Positions 8,033 to 17,079 of a stretch of 32,249 bases of DNA are shown one piece after another. This DNA is from Pseudomonadota bacterium. Lineage in GTDB: Bacteria > Pseudomonadota > Gammaproteobacteria > Xanthomonadales > Xanthomonadaceae. The stretch is from positions 1 through 32,249 of the forward strand of contig JAEWOJ010000053.1 of NCBI GenBank assembly GCA_023399815.1, written 5' to 3'. Position 1 is the first letter of the stretch, and each line of letters opens with the position of its first letter. The notes beneath the pieces are model-generated. The model was not told the origin of the DNA, made no database searches, and worked only from the letters and a program-made list of their open reading frames with translations. The position numbers were made by a program, and so were the translations under genes.

Positions 8033-9336
8033 GCCGCGACGCGCTGCTCCCCGGGCTCGGCCAGCAGCGCACCGGCGAACAGCGCAGCCAGCAGCAGGGT
8101 CAGGCCGCCCCAGAACGCGGAATAGAACGCCAGGTGGGTGTTGAACGGGAATACCGTCACCGCCAGCGCGAGTGTCGCCGGACATGCGCGCACGCGCGCC
8201 GCGTCGTCGGCATAGCGCCAGGCGCGCCAGGCCATCGCCGCGCCGGCCAGCCACAGCAGCAGGCCCAGCACGCCGGTCTCGGCCAGGATCTCCAGCACGA
8301 TCTGGTGCGCATGGAAGGCCGGGCCCTCGCCCCAGGCGGCATGCTGCCCGGGGGCCGGATCGCACTGCGGATACGCGTTGCGGAATTCCCGCGCGCCCAC
8401 GCCGTTGAGCGGATGCTCGCGCACCATGCACAGCGCGGCCGACCAGATCTGGCCGCGCCCTGACAGCGCGGCATCCACGCCGGTGGCATCGCCGCTCATC
8501 GCCAGCGTGGTGCGCGCGACGCGCTCGCGCACCTGCGGCGACACGCCCGCCAGCAGCACCGCGCCCAGGACACCGGACAGCAGCGCCAGCGCCATCCATT
8601 TCCTGCCCAGCAGGTGCCAGCCGGAAAACAGCAGCACCAGCGCATAGGTGATCCACGAGGCGCGCGAGCCGGCCAGGACGATCACCACGCCGACCGGCAG
8701 CGCCGACAGCAGCCAGCCCCAGCGTCCCCAGCGCATCGAGGCGGCGAACAGCAGGAACGGCGAGACGCTGGCCAGCACCTGGCCGAATTTCAGGTTGCAG
8801 GGACCGAACACGCCGCTGAGCCGGTCCGCCACGGCCACTTCCTCGGCACTGCACAGGCCATGGCCGCTGAGCAGCCACTTGAGCTGGTCCATCGACCAGA
8901 ACAGGGGGCTGGTGCCGACGGCGGCCTGCGCCAGGGCATCCAGCACCCACAGGCCGGTGACGACCGCCAGGCCGGCGAAGGTGGCGCGGCGCCGCGCTTC
9001 GGTTGCCACCGCGATGGCGACCAGCCACATGAAGGGCAGGTAGCGCAGCCCCGCGGCCGCCCGGCTCCAGGCCCTGGACGGATCGACCGTGCCCACCGCG
9101 GACACCAGCTGCGGCAGCCAATAGGCGAAGAACAGCACGCTGGTCAGCGCCCAGGCCGGCACGCTGAGCAGTGGGCGGATATCGCCCTTCAACCGCAGCT
9201 GCAGCAGGCGGAAGGTGGTGAACAGCGCCCCCAGCACCAGCACCGCCTCGGCGATGCCCGGCGCCGGCCACAGCGCGACGAAGGCGATCACCCAGGCCGG
9301 CGCCCATCTCCCCGGGAAAGGGGCGGAAAGCCGCAT
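8014..9336 (-). CDS. O-antigen ligase family (Wzy/WaaL) membrane protein
   Basis: Polytopic inner-membrane protein of the Wzy_C/WaaL superfamily, which polymerises or ligates O-chain or core glycans in the periplasm. With the start MRLSAPFPGRWAPAW it has 440 residues and about ten hydrophobic helices. Family landmarks are GSRASW (R225), a large periplasmic loop with GRGQIW, REHPLNGVGAREF (H308), and HAHQIVLEILAETG (H344). An alternative ATG at 9363 (MANSSVDSS) would overlap the upstream glycosyltransferase by 20 bases. Neither start has a clear ribosome site, so translational coupling to the glycosyltransferase is likely. Ligase and polymerase functions cannot be told apart here; the surrounding waaA and lipid A genes favour an LPS role. 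Confidence 0.85.
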   Translation of the reverse strand: MRLSAPFPGRWAPAWVIAFVALWPAPGIAEAVLVLGALFTTFRLLQLRLKGDIRPLLSVPAWALTSVLFFAYWLPQLVSAVGTVDPSRAWSRAAAGLRYLPFMWLVAIAVATEARRRATFAGLAVVTGLWVLDALAQAAVGTSPLFWSMDQLKWLLSGHGLCSAEEVAVADRLSGVFGPCNLKFGQVLASVSPFLLFAASMRWGRWGWLLSALPVGVVIVLAGSRASWITYALVLLFSGWHLLGRKWMALALLSGVLGAVLLAGVSPQVRERVARTTLAMSGDATGVDAALSGRGQIWSAALCMVREHPLNGVGAREFRNAYPQCDPAPGQHAAWGEGPAFHAHQIVLEILAETGVLGLLLWLAGAAMAWRAWRYADDAARVRACPATLALAVTVFPFNTHLAFYSAFWGGLTLLLAALFAGALLAEPGEQRVAAQPFRS

Positions 9337-9343
9337 GGAGGAA

Positions 9344-10456
9344 TCAACCGACGAGTTCGCCATAGGTATCCAGCGTCGCGCGCTGCATTGTCTGCAGGGT
9401 GAAAGGTATCCGTCGCGGCAGCGACGGCGGATGCTGCAACAGTTCCCGGGCGCGTGCCGCCAGCGCCGCACCGTCGCCCGGCGCGACGGCGCCCGAGGGC
9501 TGCAGCTCGGCCAGCAGCTCGCCCACCCCGCCATGGCTCCAGCCCAGCACCGGCCGGCCCACGGCCAGCGCTTCCAGCACGGTGCGGCCGAAGGCCTCGG
9601 GCTTGTCCGACAACTGCAGCACCAGGTCGCTGGCCGCATAGGCCTGGGCGATCTGCACGGTCGGCGCGGTGATGGCGAGGGCGTCGGCGACATCCAGCGT
9701 CGCGGCCAGCTGTTCGAGTTCGCGCACGTAGGCCTCGCGCCCGGGCTCGCGGGCGCCGGGCATCCACAGCCGCGCGGGCAGGCCCTGCCCGCGCAACGCC
9801 GCCAGCAGCCGCAGGGCATGGACGTGTCCCTTGAGGCGGGTGCCGCGGCCGGGCAGCAGCAGCAACGGACCGTCCCCGGCCAACGCCGGATGCTGCGCCG
9901 CCACCGCCAGCCGGGGGCGCCGGTCGGCGCGCGCCACGTGCGGAAACTGCGCCACGTCCACGCCGCGCGGGATCACCCGCAGGCGGCCGGGATCGGTGGC
10001 CGGATAATGCGCCAGCAGGTAATCGCGCACTGTCTTCGACACGCAGATCACCCGCTCGCCGCTGGCCATGATGGCGCTGTAGCGGCCCGGCGAATTCAGG
10101 CCGTGCATGGTCGTCACCCAATGCGGGCGCCGCCCTTCCGGCAGCCCGCGCAGGGCGTGCCAGCCCAGCCAGGCCGGCAGCCGCGAGCGCGCATGCACGA
10201 TGTCGGCACCGGTCTCGGCGAACAGCCGGCGCAGCGCGACCACGTGCCGCAGCGTCAGCAGTGATTTGCGCCCGATGTCGAGGGCAAGATGCTCGGCGCC
10301 GCTGTCCAGCAGCGGCTGGACCAGCCGGCCGCCGGCCGAGACCACGATGGCGCGGTGCCCCGCGTCCACCAGAGCCTGGGCGATTTCCAGCGTCGAGCGC
10401 TCCACGCCGCCGGAGTGCAGTGCCGGCAGCAGCTGCACCACGGTCAGGCGGCGCAT
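9344..10456 (-). CDS. GT4-family glycosyltransferase
   Basis: Retaining, nucleotide-sugar-dependent glycosyltransferase with two Rossmann domains (GT-B), 370 residues. The N-terminus VVQLLPALHSGGVERSTLEI carries the acceptor-side glycine-rich loop. The C-terminal domain has LLPGRGTRLKGH and the EX7E signature PEAFGRTVLE (E287, E295), which binds the donor. The start MRRLTVVQLLP is preferred over an upstream in-frame ATG at 10564, whose extra 36 residues are shadow sequence of the zinc-finger gene. It lies 8 bp after that gene and runs straight into the ligase gene. The context suggests it decorates the LPS core or another surface glycan; donor and acceptor are unknown. Confidence 0.9.
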   Translation of the reverse strand: MRRLTVVQLLPALHSGGVERSTLEIAQALVDAGHRAIVVSAGGRLVQPLLDSGAEHLALDIGRKSLLTLRHVVALRRLFAETGADIVHARSRLPAWLGWHALRGLPEGRRPHWVTTMHGLNSPGRYSAIMASGERVICVSKTVRDYLLAHYPATDPGRLRVIPRGVDVAQFPHVARADRRPRLAVAAQHPALAGDGPLLLLPGRGTRLKGHVHALRLLAALRGQGLPARLWMPGAREPGREAYVRELEQLAATLDVADALAITAPTVQIAQAYAASDLVLQLSDKPEAFGRTVLEALAVGRPVLGWSHGGVGELLAELQPSGAVAPGDGAALAARARELLQHPPSLPRRIPFTLQTMQRATLDTYGELVG

Positions 10457-10464
10457 CGTGGCGT

Positions 10465-10662
10465 TCAGTCGACCAGCACGAACACCGCGCCGCAGTAGGG
10501 GCAGGCGGCTTCGCCGTTGGGCTCGTTCTCGATCGGCAGGTAGACCCGCGGATGCGAATTCCACAGCGCCATCTCCGGCGTCGGGCAGCTCAACGGCAGG
10601 TCGGCGCGGTGTACGGTGTAACGCTTCTCGGCGTTGGCGGGCGCGGTGGCGGTATGGCTCAT
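10465..10662 (-). CDS. Small zinc-finger (zf-CHCC) protein
   Basis: A 65-residue protein with the CHCC zinc-finger pattern: C26, H37, C54 and C57 in LSCPTPEMALWNSHPRVYL...ACPYCG. This family is related to the zinc-binding NDUFS6 subunit of mitochondrial complex I. Bacterial stand-alone members are widespread in proteobacteria without an assigned job. The start MSHTATAPANAEKRY is chosen because the upstream extension is low-quality. A -10-like TAGAAT (minus strand, 10697-10702) lies about 34 bp upstream. It is followed 8 bp later by the glycosyltransferase, so they probably share a transcript. Confidence 0.85.
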   Translation of the reverse strand: MSHTATAPANAEKRYTVHRADLPLSCPTPEMALWNSHPRVYLPIENEPNGEAACPYCGAVFVLVD

Positions 10663-10801
10663 GGCGGCATTCGTGCGGGAAAAACGGGACCGGCCAATTC
10701 TAGCAGCGGCGGGCCGGGCCGGATGCCCCAAGGCCGGTCACCGCCAACTGCCGGCAGGAGCGCATGGGCTTTCCCGCCGCCGTCGGCCCAGCCGGATTTC
10801 C

Positions 10802-10936
10802 TCAGGAAAGCATGCCCAGAAGCCCGCCAACCCCGATCCCGACCACGGTGCCGACGAACAGGCCCGCCAGGAACTGATGGCGCAACGGATCCGATACGCC
10901 CCGCGCGCTTTCGTCATCCGGAATCTTCTTGAACAT
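10802..10936 (-). CDS. 44-residue glycine-rich single-pass membrane protein
   Basis: I do not recognise a named family. The reading MFKKIPDDESARGVSDPLRH is a charged head of about 20 residues. A hydrophobic, glycine-patterned helix follows (GLFVGTVVGIGVGGLLG), ending MLS. A clear purine-rich ribosome site, GAGAGG, sits just before this ATG, which supports a short gene rather than the longer frame that extends to 11161. It lies downstream of luxI on the same strand, with a lux box at 11193-11212 facing it about 257 bp upstream. Quorum-regulated expression is therefore possible. GxxxG-type packing suggests self-association in the inner membrane (inference). Confidence 0.6.
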   Translation of the reverse strand: MFKKIPDDESARGVSDPLRHQFLAGLFVGTVVGIGVGGLLGMLS

Positions 10937-11083
10937 GCCTCTCGTCTCCGATTGAACCGCAAACCTGCAGGGAAGGACCGGCACCCTTCCGGACCACCCA
11001 TGACCCCGATGGGGCAGGCGCGGCCGGGGAAGCCGGAGCTTCCGCGGCCAGACCTCCCTGTTCGCATCCCGATCTCCATGCCC

Positions 11084-11111
11084 GGCAGGAGCGACTCCCC
11101 TCGCTCCTGCC
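11084..11111. terminator. Strong hairpin downstream of luxI
   Basis: An 11-bp perfect stem (GGCAGGAGCGA with its complement) around the six-base loop CTCCCC. There is no T-tract on either strand, so intrinsic termination is doubtful. The stem contains GCAGGAGCGA, close to the GTAGGAGCGA of the dispersed repeat near 32212, so it may instead be a repeat relic. It lies between luxI and the 44-residue gene. Confidence 0.4.
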
Positions 11112-11192
11112 CGCAACGCCGCCATGACGACGGAGTCTCTCGGTAGCTCTGCCTGCTTCATGCCGATTTCACTCGATGGGCGCGCCCGGCGT

Positions 11193-11212
11193 AACTGTCA
11201 GAATTGACAGGT
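11193..11212. promoter_or_regulatory. Lux box overlapping the luxI stop codon
   Basis: The 16-bp core CTGTCAGAATTGACAG (11195-11210) has arms CTGTCA/TGACAG and differs by one base from the box upstream of luxI. On the minus strand it encodes the last luxI codons (T-C-Q-F) and includes the TGA. A LuxR dimer here could drive the minus-strand small gene, or act on luxI elongation. Confidence 0.7.
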
Positions 11213-11800
11213 CCCCTCCGTCTCCCGGGAATGGCGGGACGGGCGTCCGGCCAGCTCGATCCAGCAGGCGAAGGTCGGATGCCCTTCCAGCATCACCGGC
11301 GGCGCGGCACGGTGGACATGGAAACCGGTCCGCCGCAGCAGGCGCTCCATCGCCAGCGGCGACACCGTGATGAGCCGCTTGCCGCCCCGGCTTTCGACGT
11401 AGTCGGCGGCCAGCTGCAGGATGTCCACCGCCAACGCGGACGGCCGTAGCGCGGAGATGCCGGTACGCGCGCCGCGCAGGTCCATCACCGCGAAGCGCGA
11501 CAGTTCCCACACCTCCGTCGAGCACGGCGGGGCTTGGCCGTTCATCAGCTGCGGGAACATCTCGCCCAGCAGGTAGGGGCCGGTGGTCGGCAGCAGGCGC
11601 GCGTAGCCGACGATGTCGTGCCGTTCGTCGCGGACGATCACGTGCACCGTTTCCGGCCGGTCGAACCTGTCGCGCTCGATTCCGGGCGGCGTGTCCATCC
11701 GCCAGCCCAGCGTTTCGATGAATACCCGGTAGCGGTACTGGCCCAGCGCCTCGTTGAGGAGCGGCGGCAGGCTGTCCGCACTTGCGAGGATGAATTCCAT
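11198..11800 (-). CDS. luxI: Acyl-homoserine-lactone synthase (LuxI family)
   Basis: Makes an N-acyl-homoserine lactone from S-adenosylmethionine and acyl-ACP. With the start MEFILASADSLPPLLNEALG it has 200 residues and every conserved LuxI position: R23, F27, W33, D44, D47, R68, F82, E99 and R102 (in YRYRVFIETLGW, IERDRFD, GYARLL, EMFP and ELSRF). A further in-frame ATG at 11851 would leave only nine bases to the lux box and is unlikely. With the chosen start the lux box lies about 60 bp upstream. It is encoded downstream of the RsaM-family gene on the same strand, with its own lux box between. The acyl chain cannot be predicted from sequence. Confidence 0.95.
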   Translation of the reverse strand: MEFILASADSLPPLLNEALGQYRYRVFIETLGWRMDTPPGIERDRFDRPETVHVIVRDERHDIVGYARLLPTTGPYLLGEMFPQLMNGQAPPCSTEVWELSRFAVMDLRGARTGISALRPSALAVDILQLAADYVESRGGKRLITVSPLAMERLLRRTGFHVHRAAPPVMLEGHPTFACWIELAGRPSRHSRETEGTCQF

Positions 11801-11860
11801 GACGCATTTCCCTGTTCCTGTGGATGGGAAACGAGTCTTGCAATGCAGCACAGGCCTGAT

Positions 11861-11880
11861 AACTGTCAGGATTGACAGGT
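11861..11880. promoter_or_regulatory. Lux box upstream of luxI
   Basis: The 16-bp core CTGTCAGGATTGACAG is at 11863-11878, with perfect 6-bp arms. It lies 60 bp before the luxI start. This is the standard position for LuxR-AHL autoinduction of the synthase. No good -10 is visible at the matching distance, so activator dependence is likely. Confidence 0.85.
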
Positions 11881-11943
11881 CATGCCGGGTGTTTCAGCAG
11901 GGATCCGCCGCGTCCATGCGGACGGCGTGCCACCCCGACGAGA

Positions 11944-11958
11944 GCCTGCTTTGCAGGC
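11944..11958 (-). terminator. Small hairpin after the rsaM gene
   Basis: Perfect inverted repeat GCCTGC-TTT-GCAGGC beginning five bases after the rsaM stop on the minus strand. It has no T-tract, so it is at best a weak terminator or RNA-stability element separating rsaM from the luxI promoter. Confidence 0.4.
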
Positions 11959-11963
11959 GGAAA

Positions 11964-12344
11964 TCAGCGAAGGCCGATGGCATCCAGCACCACCGGTTTC
12001 CAGTCCAGTGCCTCGACCAGCTGCCTCAGGCAACGCGCCGTGTGGTCAGGCCCGACATCCCTGCCCTGTTCGTCCACCAGCATGACGTTGCTGCGCGGGG
12101 CATCGCGGCAGGCCGCCGAGACCGGCCTCGCCAGCGTATCGATGTGCCAGTCCCACCCCACCGAAACGGCCGGGGTGGATGCGCTGCTCCATTCGGTATA
12201 GCCACGGATGGCCGAATGGACCGCACCGGCGGCGCCGCCCCGGCATTCTTCCTCGTCCAGCCCCGAAACCAGGTGCACGAGCCGGATCTGGTCCAGCGCT
12301 CCCCGGTGGAGACGGATGTAACCATCGTCGTCAGTCTTTATCAT
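11964..12344 (-). CDS. rsaM: RsaM-family quorum-sensing regulator (DUF4902)
   Basis: A 126-residue protein that I assign to the RsaM/TofM family. In Burkholderia and Pseudomonas these genes lie between luxR and luxI and damp AHL synthesis through an unusual fold without a known DNA-binding motif. Recognisable features are GYTEW (48-52), GWDWHID (63-69), SNVMLVDEQGRDVG (85-98) and the C-terminal EALDWKPVVLDAIGL. The start MIKTDDDGYIRL has an AAGGG ribosome site, and the longer frame to 12521 runs through the lux box and is rejected. A TAGATT -10 (minus strand, 12404-12409) sits 35 bp from the centre of the lux box at 12433-12450, so this gene should itself be AHL-activated. Family assignment is from memory of the motif pattern and position. 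Confidence 0.8.
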   Translation of the reverse strand: MIKTDDDGYIRLHRGALDQIRLVHLVSGLDEEECRGGAAGAVHSAIRGYTEWSSASTPAVSVGWDWHIDTLARPVSAACRDAPRSNVMLVDEQGRDVGPDHTARCLRQLVEALDWKPVVLDAIGLR

Positions 12345-12403
12345 GCAGCCCTTGGCGGCACAGGCAACAGTGGCCCAAGGCGCAGGGCCAGGGGGACTGC
12401 GCA

Positions 12404-12450
12404 AATCTAGATGCATGGCGCATGTACTGGAAACTGTCAGTACTGACAGT
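12404..12450 (-). promoter_or_regulatory. Lux box (perfect 18-bp palindrome) and -10 between rsaM and luxR
   Basis: ACTGTCAGTACTGACAGT at 12433-12450 is perfectly symmetric. On the minus strand TAGATT (12404-12409) lies at the distance expected for a LuxR class II promoter, placing the box near -44 of rsaM. On the plus strand the 42 bp from box to luxR ATG are GC-rich without a -10, so bound LuxR may block rather than activate luxR. Confidence 0.8.
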
Positions 12451-12492
12451 CGTGCCGCGCCGGCGCGGCGACGCGGTTCATCGAGGGTGTAA

Positions 12493-13212
12493 ATGGAGGC
12501 GTGGAAGGAAGACCAACTCAACGCCCTGCTGACCCCCGGCGGCCAGGAGGACCTGTTCGGCGTCGTCGCCGGACTGGTGCGTGCGTTGGGCTTCGAGTAC
12601 TGCGCCTACGGCATGCGCGCGCCCCTGCCGCTGGCGCAACCGGAGATCGTGATGCTCAACGACTACCCGGAGGCCTGGCAGAAGCGCTACCAGGACAACG
12701 CCTACCTGCAGGTCGACCCCACCGTGCGGCAGGGGGCGGCATCGCTCGATGCCTTCGCCTGGTCGAACGCGGGCGATCCGCTGGACCCGGCGGCCGCCTT
12801 CTGGGAGGACGCGCGCCTGCACGACATCACCTGCGGCGTGTCGCTGCCGGCGCTGGCGGCGAACAGCGTCCGCGGCATGCTGACCGTGACCCGCGGCGGG
12901 GAGAAACTCGGCGACCAGGAACTGCACGCGCGCTGGCCCCAACTGGTCTGGCTGGGCCAGGTCGCCCACCACGGCCTCGCGCGGCAGATGCTCACGCGCT
13001 GGCGCGAGACCTCGCGCGAGGCCCTGAGCGCACGCGAGATCGAGATCCTGCGCTGGGTCGCCGAGGGCCGCACCAACCGCCAGATCGCCGCCCGCCTCAA
13101 CATCACCGAGCGCACGGTCAACTTCCACCTGAACAATGCGATGGCCAAGCTCGAGGTCGGCAACCGCACGGCCGCGGCCGTGCGCGCGGTGGTGCTGGGC
13201 ATCCTCGCCTGA
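12493..13212 (+). CDS. luxR: LuxR-family AHL-responsive transcription activator
   Basis: Cognate receptor-regulator of the luxI product, 239 residues. The autoinducer-binding domain (about 20-165) keeps the invariant set W62, Y66, D75, P76, W90 and G115 (TraR W57, Y61, D70, P71, W85, G113), in EAWQKRYQDNAYLQVDPTV, FAWSN and CGVSLPA. The GerE-type helix-turn-helix is at about 178-235 (LSAREIEILRWVAEG, RLNITERTVNFHLNNAM). All ligand residues are present, so a true AHL receptor is expected rather than a degenerate solo. It is divergent from rsaM across a perfect lux box and is followed by a bidirectional terminator. Confidence 0.95.
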   Translation: MEAWKEDQLNALLTPGGQEDLFGVVAGLVRALGFEYCAYGMRAPLPLAQPEIVMLNDYPEAWQKRYQDNAYLQVDPTVRQGAASLDAFAWSNAGDPLDPAAAFWEDARLHDITCGVSLPALAANSVRGMLTVTRGGEKLGDQELHARWPQLVWLGQVAHHGLARQMLTRWRETSREALSAREIEILRWVAEGRTNRQIAARLNITERTVNFHLNNAMAKLEVGNRTAAAVRAVVLGILA

Positions 13213-13257
13213 TCCACCGCCGGTCCGTCCGGCGCTGGCAACCACGCCCCATGGATG

Positions 13258-13287
13258 CGACAAGGCCGGCATAGGCCGGCCTTGTCG
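13258..13287. terminator. Bidirectional terminator between luxR and maeB
   Basis: A 12-bp perfect stem (CGACAAGGCCGG and its complement) with a six-base loop, between two convergent genes. T-rich sequence (TTGTTG) follows on the plus strand. Confidence 0.75.
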
Positions 13288-13308
13288 TTGTTGCCGCCGA
13301 AGCGCCGC

Positions 13309-15600
<2,292 letters not shown>

Positions 15601-15702
15601 CGAGGGGGGCTTGCTGTGGCTGAATGCCCGATTCTAGCGACTCGACGACGACATGAGCCGTTTCATCGGGGAGTGTATTCAGGACAGCGCGCCCGATTCG
15701 CC

Positions 15703-15719
15703 ATGCTGCTTTGCAGCAT
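15703..15719. promoter_or_regulatory. Inverted repeat upstream of the D-amino-acid dehydratase-type gene
   Basis: ATGCTGC-TTT-GCAGCAT, a perfect 7-bp-arm palindrome 91 bp before the ATG at 15811, in the divergent region with maeB. It could be an operator for the LysR regulator at 24180 or for another factor. No second copy was found elsewhere in the cluster, so the role is open. Confidence 0.35.
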
Positions 15720-15810
15720 TCCGCGGAAATATCCCGTCGTGGAGGCGCCTGGCTGCTGCACAGCGCCTCCCGCACAGGGGAAGATGGGGACCCGCTCCAG
15801 GTGACCCACC

Positions 15811-17079
15811 ATGGATAGAAAACTGTTCCGGCGTGCGCCCGGCACGCTTCGCGGCAAGGGCCTGGGCGCCAGCGACGCCCCGCTGGCCGTCGCCGATGCG
15901 GGCCGGCAGGGCTGGTCGATCCTGCGCGAGCAGGTGAGCCTGCCGGCCGCGGTGCTGCGCCGCTCGGCGCTGTTGCACAACCTCGAATGGATGCGCCGTT
16001 TCGTCGCCGCCTACGGCGTGCGGCTCGCGCCGCACGGCAAGACCACGATGAGCCCGGAGCTGTTCCGCCTGCAGCTCGATGCTGGCGCCTGGGGCATCAC
16101 CGTGGCCACCGCGCCACAGGCGCGCGAGGCCTGGCTGGCCGGCGCGCGCCGCCTCCTGATCGCCAACCAGCTGGTCGGCCCGGCCAACATGGCCATCGTC
16201 GCCGGGCTGCTGGAAACCGGCGATACCGAGCTGTTCTGCCTGGTCGACTCGGCCGACAACGCCGAGGCGCTGGGGCGCTGGTTCGATGCGCGCGGGCTGC
16301 GCCTGGATGTGCTGCTGGAGATCGGCGTGGCCGGCAGCCGCACCGGCGTGCGCGACGACGCGCAGGCGCAGGCAGTGGTCGCGGCCATCGCGCGCTGGCC
16401 ACGGGCGCTGCAACTGGCCGGCGTGGAAGTCTACGAAGGCGTGGCGGCCGACGAAGCCGGCGTGCGCGCGGTCCTGCGCCGCAGCGTGGCGACCTTCCAG
16501 CGCCTGCGCGACGGCGGCGCCTTCGGCCGCGCGCCGGCGCTGCTGTCCGGCGCCGGCTCGGCCTGGTTCGACGTGGTCGCCGAGGAATTCGCGGCGCTGT
16601 CCGGCGATGCCGCGGCCGAGATCGTGCTGCGCCCAGGCTGCTACCTCACCCACGACGTCGGCGCCTACCGCCAGGCCGCGGCGCGCATGCATGCCGACAA
16701 CCCCATCGCACGCCAGCTGGGCGCCAGCCTGCAACCGGCGCTGCACCTGTGGGCCTACGTGCAGTCGCGCCCGGAACCGGGCAGGGCCATCGTCGGGCTG
16801 GGCAAGCGCGATGCCGCCTTCGACGCCGGCTTCCCGGTGCCGGCGCTGCATTACCGGCCCGGCGCTGCGGCGCCCAGCGAAGCCGCGGCGCACTGGCAGG
16901 TCACCGCGATGATGGACCAGCACGCCTTCCTGCAGGTGCAGGCGGACGACGACCTGCGCGTGGGCGACATGCTGTGCTTCGACATCTCGCACCCGTGCCT
17001 GACCTTCGACAAGTGGCGCCACCTGCTGGTGGTGGACGACGACCACACCGTGGTCGACGCCGTTTCCACGCAGTTCTGA
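15811..17079 (+). CDS. D-serine/D-threonine dehydratase-type PLP enzyme (DSD1-like, 'amino acid deaminase')
   Basis: Fold-type III PLP enzyme with an alanine-racemase-like TIM barrel and a C-terminal D-serine dehydratase-like domain, 422 residues. The PLP lysine is K77 in LAPHGKTTMSPELF. The C-terminal metal pair H394-x-C396 (ISHPCLTFDKW) matches the His/Cys zinc site of eukaryotic-type D-serine dehydratase rather than the His/Asp site of D-threonine aldolase. The expected reaction is deamination of a D-beta-hydroxy amino acid (D-Ser, D-Thr, or a D-3-hydroxyaspartate) to a keto acid and ammonia. No signal peptide is visible, so it is cytosolic. It is divergent from maeB and upstream of gltS, and opens a run of genes for D- and gamma-glutamyl amino acids. 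The exact substrate is unknown. Confidence 0.85.
   Translation: MDRKLFRRAPGTLRGKGLGASDAPLAVADAGRQGWSILREQVSLPAAVLRRSALLHNLEWMRRFVAAYGVRLAPHGKTTMSPELFRLQLDAGAWGITVATAPQAREAWLAGARRLLIANQLVGPANMAIVAGLLETGDTELFCLVDSADNAEALGRWFDARGLRLDVLLEIGVAGSRTGVRDDAQAQAVVAAIARWPRALQLAGVEVYEGVAADEAGVRAVLRRSVATFQRLRDGGAFGRAPALLSGAGSAWFDVVAEEFAALSGDAAAEIVLRPGCYLTHDVGAYRQAAARMHADNPIARQLGASLQPALHLWAYVQSRPEPGRAIVGLGKRDAAFDAGFPVPALHYRPGAAAPSEAAAHWQVTAMMDQHAFLQVQADDDLRVGDMLCFDISHPCLTFDKWRHLLVVDDDHTVVDAVSTQF

Noticed and set aside
11084..11111. Possible CRISPR or attachment site from the repeated GGAGCGA stems
   Set aside because: Only a single hairpin; no regularly spaced repeats, integrase or tRNA nearby.
10937..11161. 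Longer version of the 44-residue protein starting at 11161
   Set aside because: The extension is arginine/glycine-rich shadow-like sequence, while the short start has a good ribosome site.
11800..11851. Upstream luxI start (17 extra residues)
   Set aside because: It would put the ATG nine bases from the lux box, leaving no room for a promoter; the family aligns from MEFIL.
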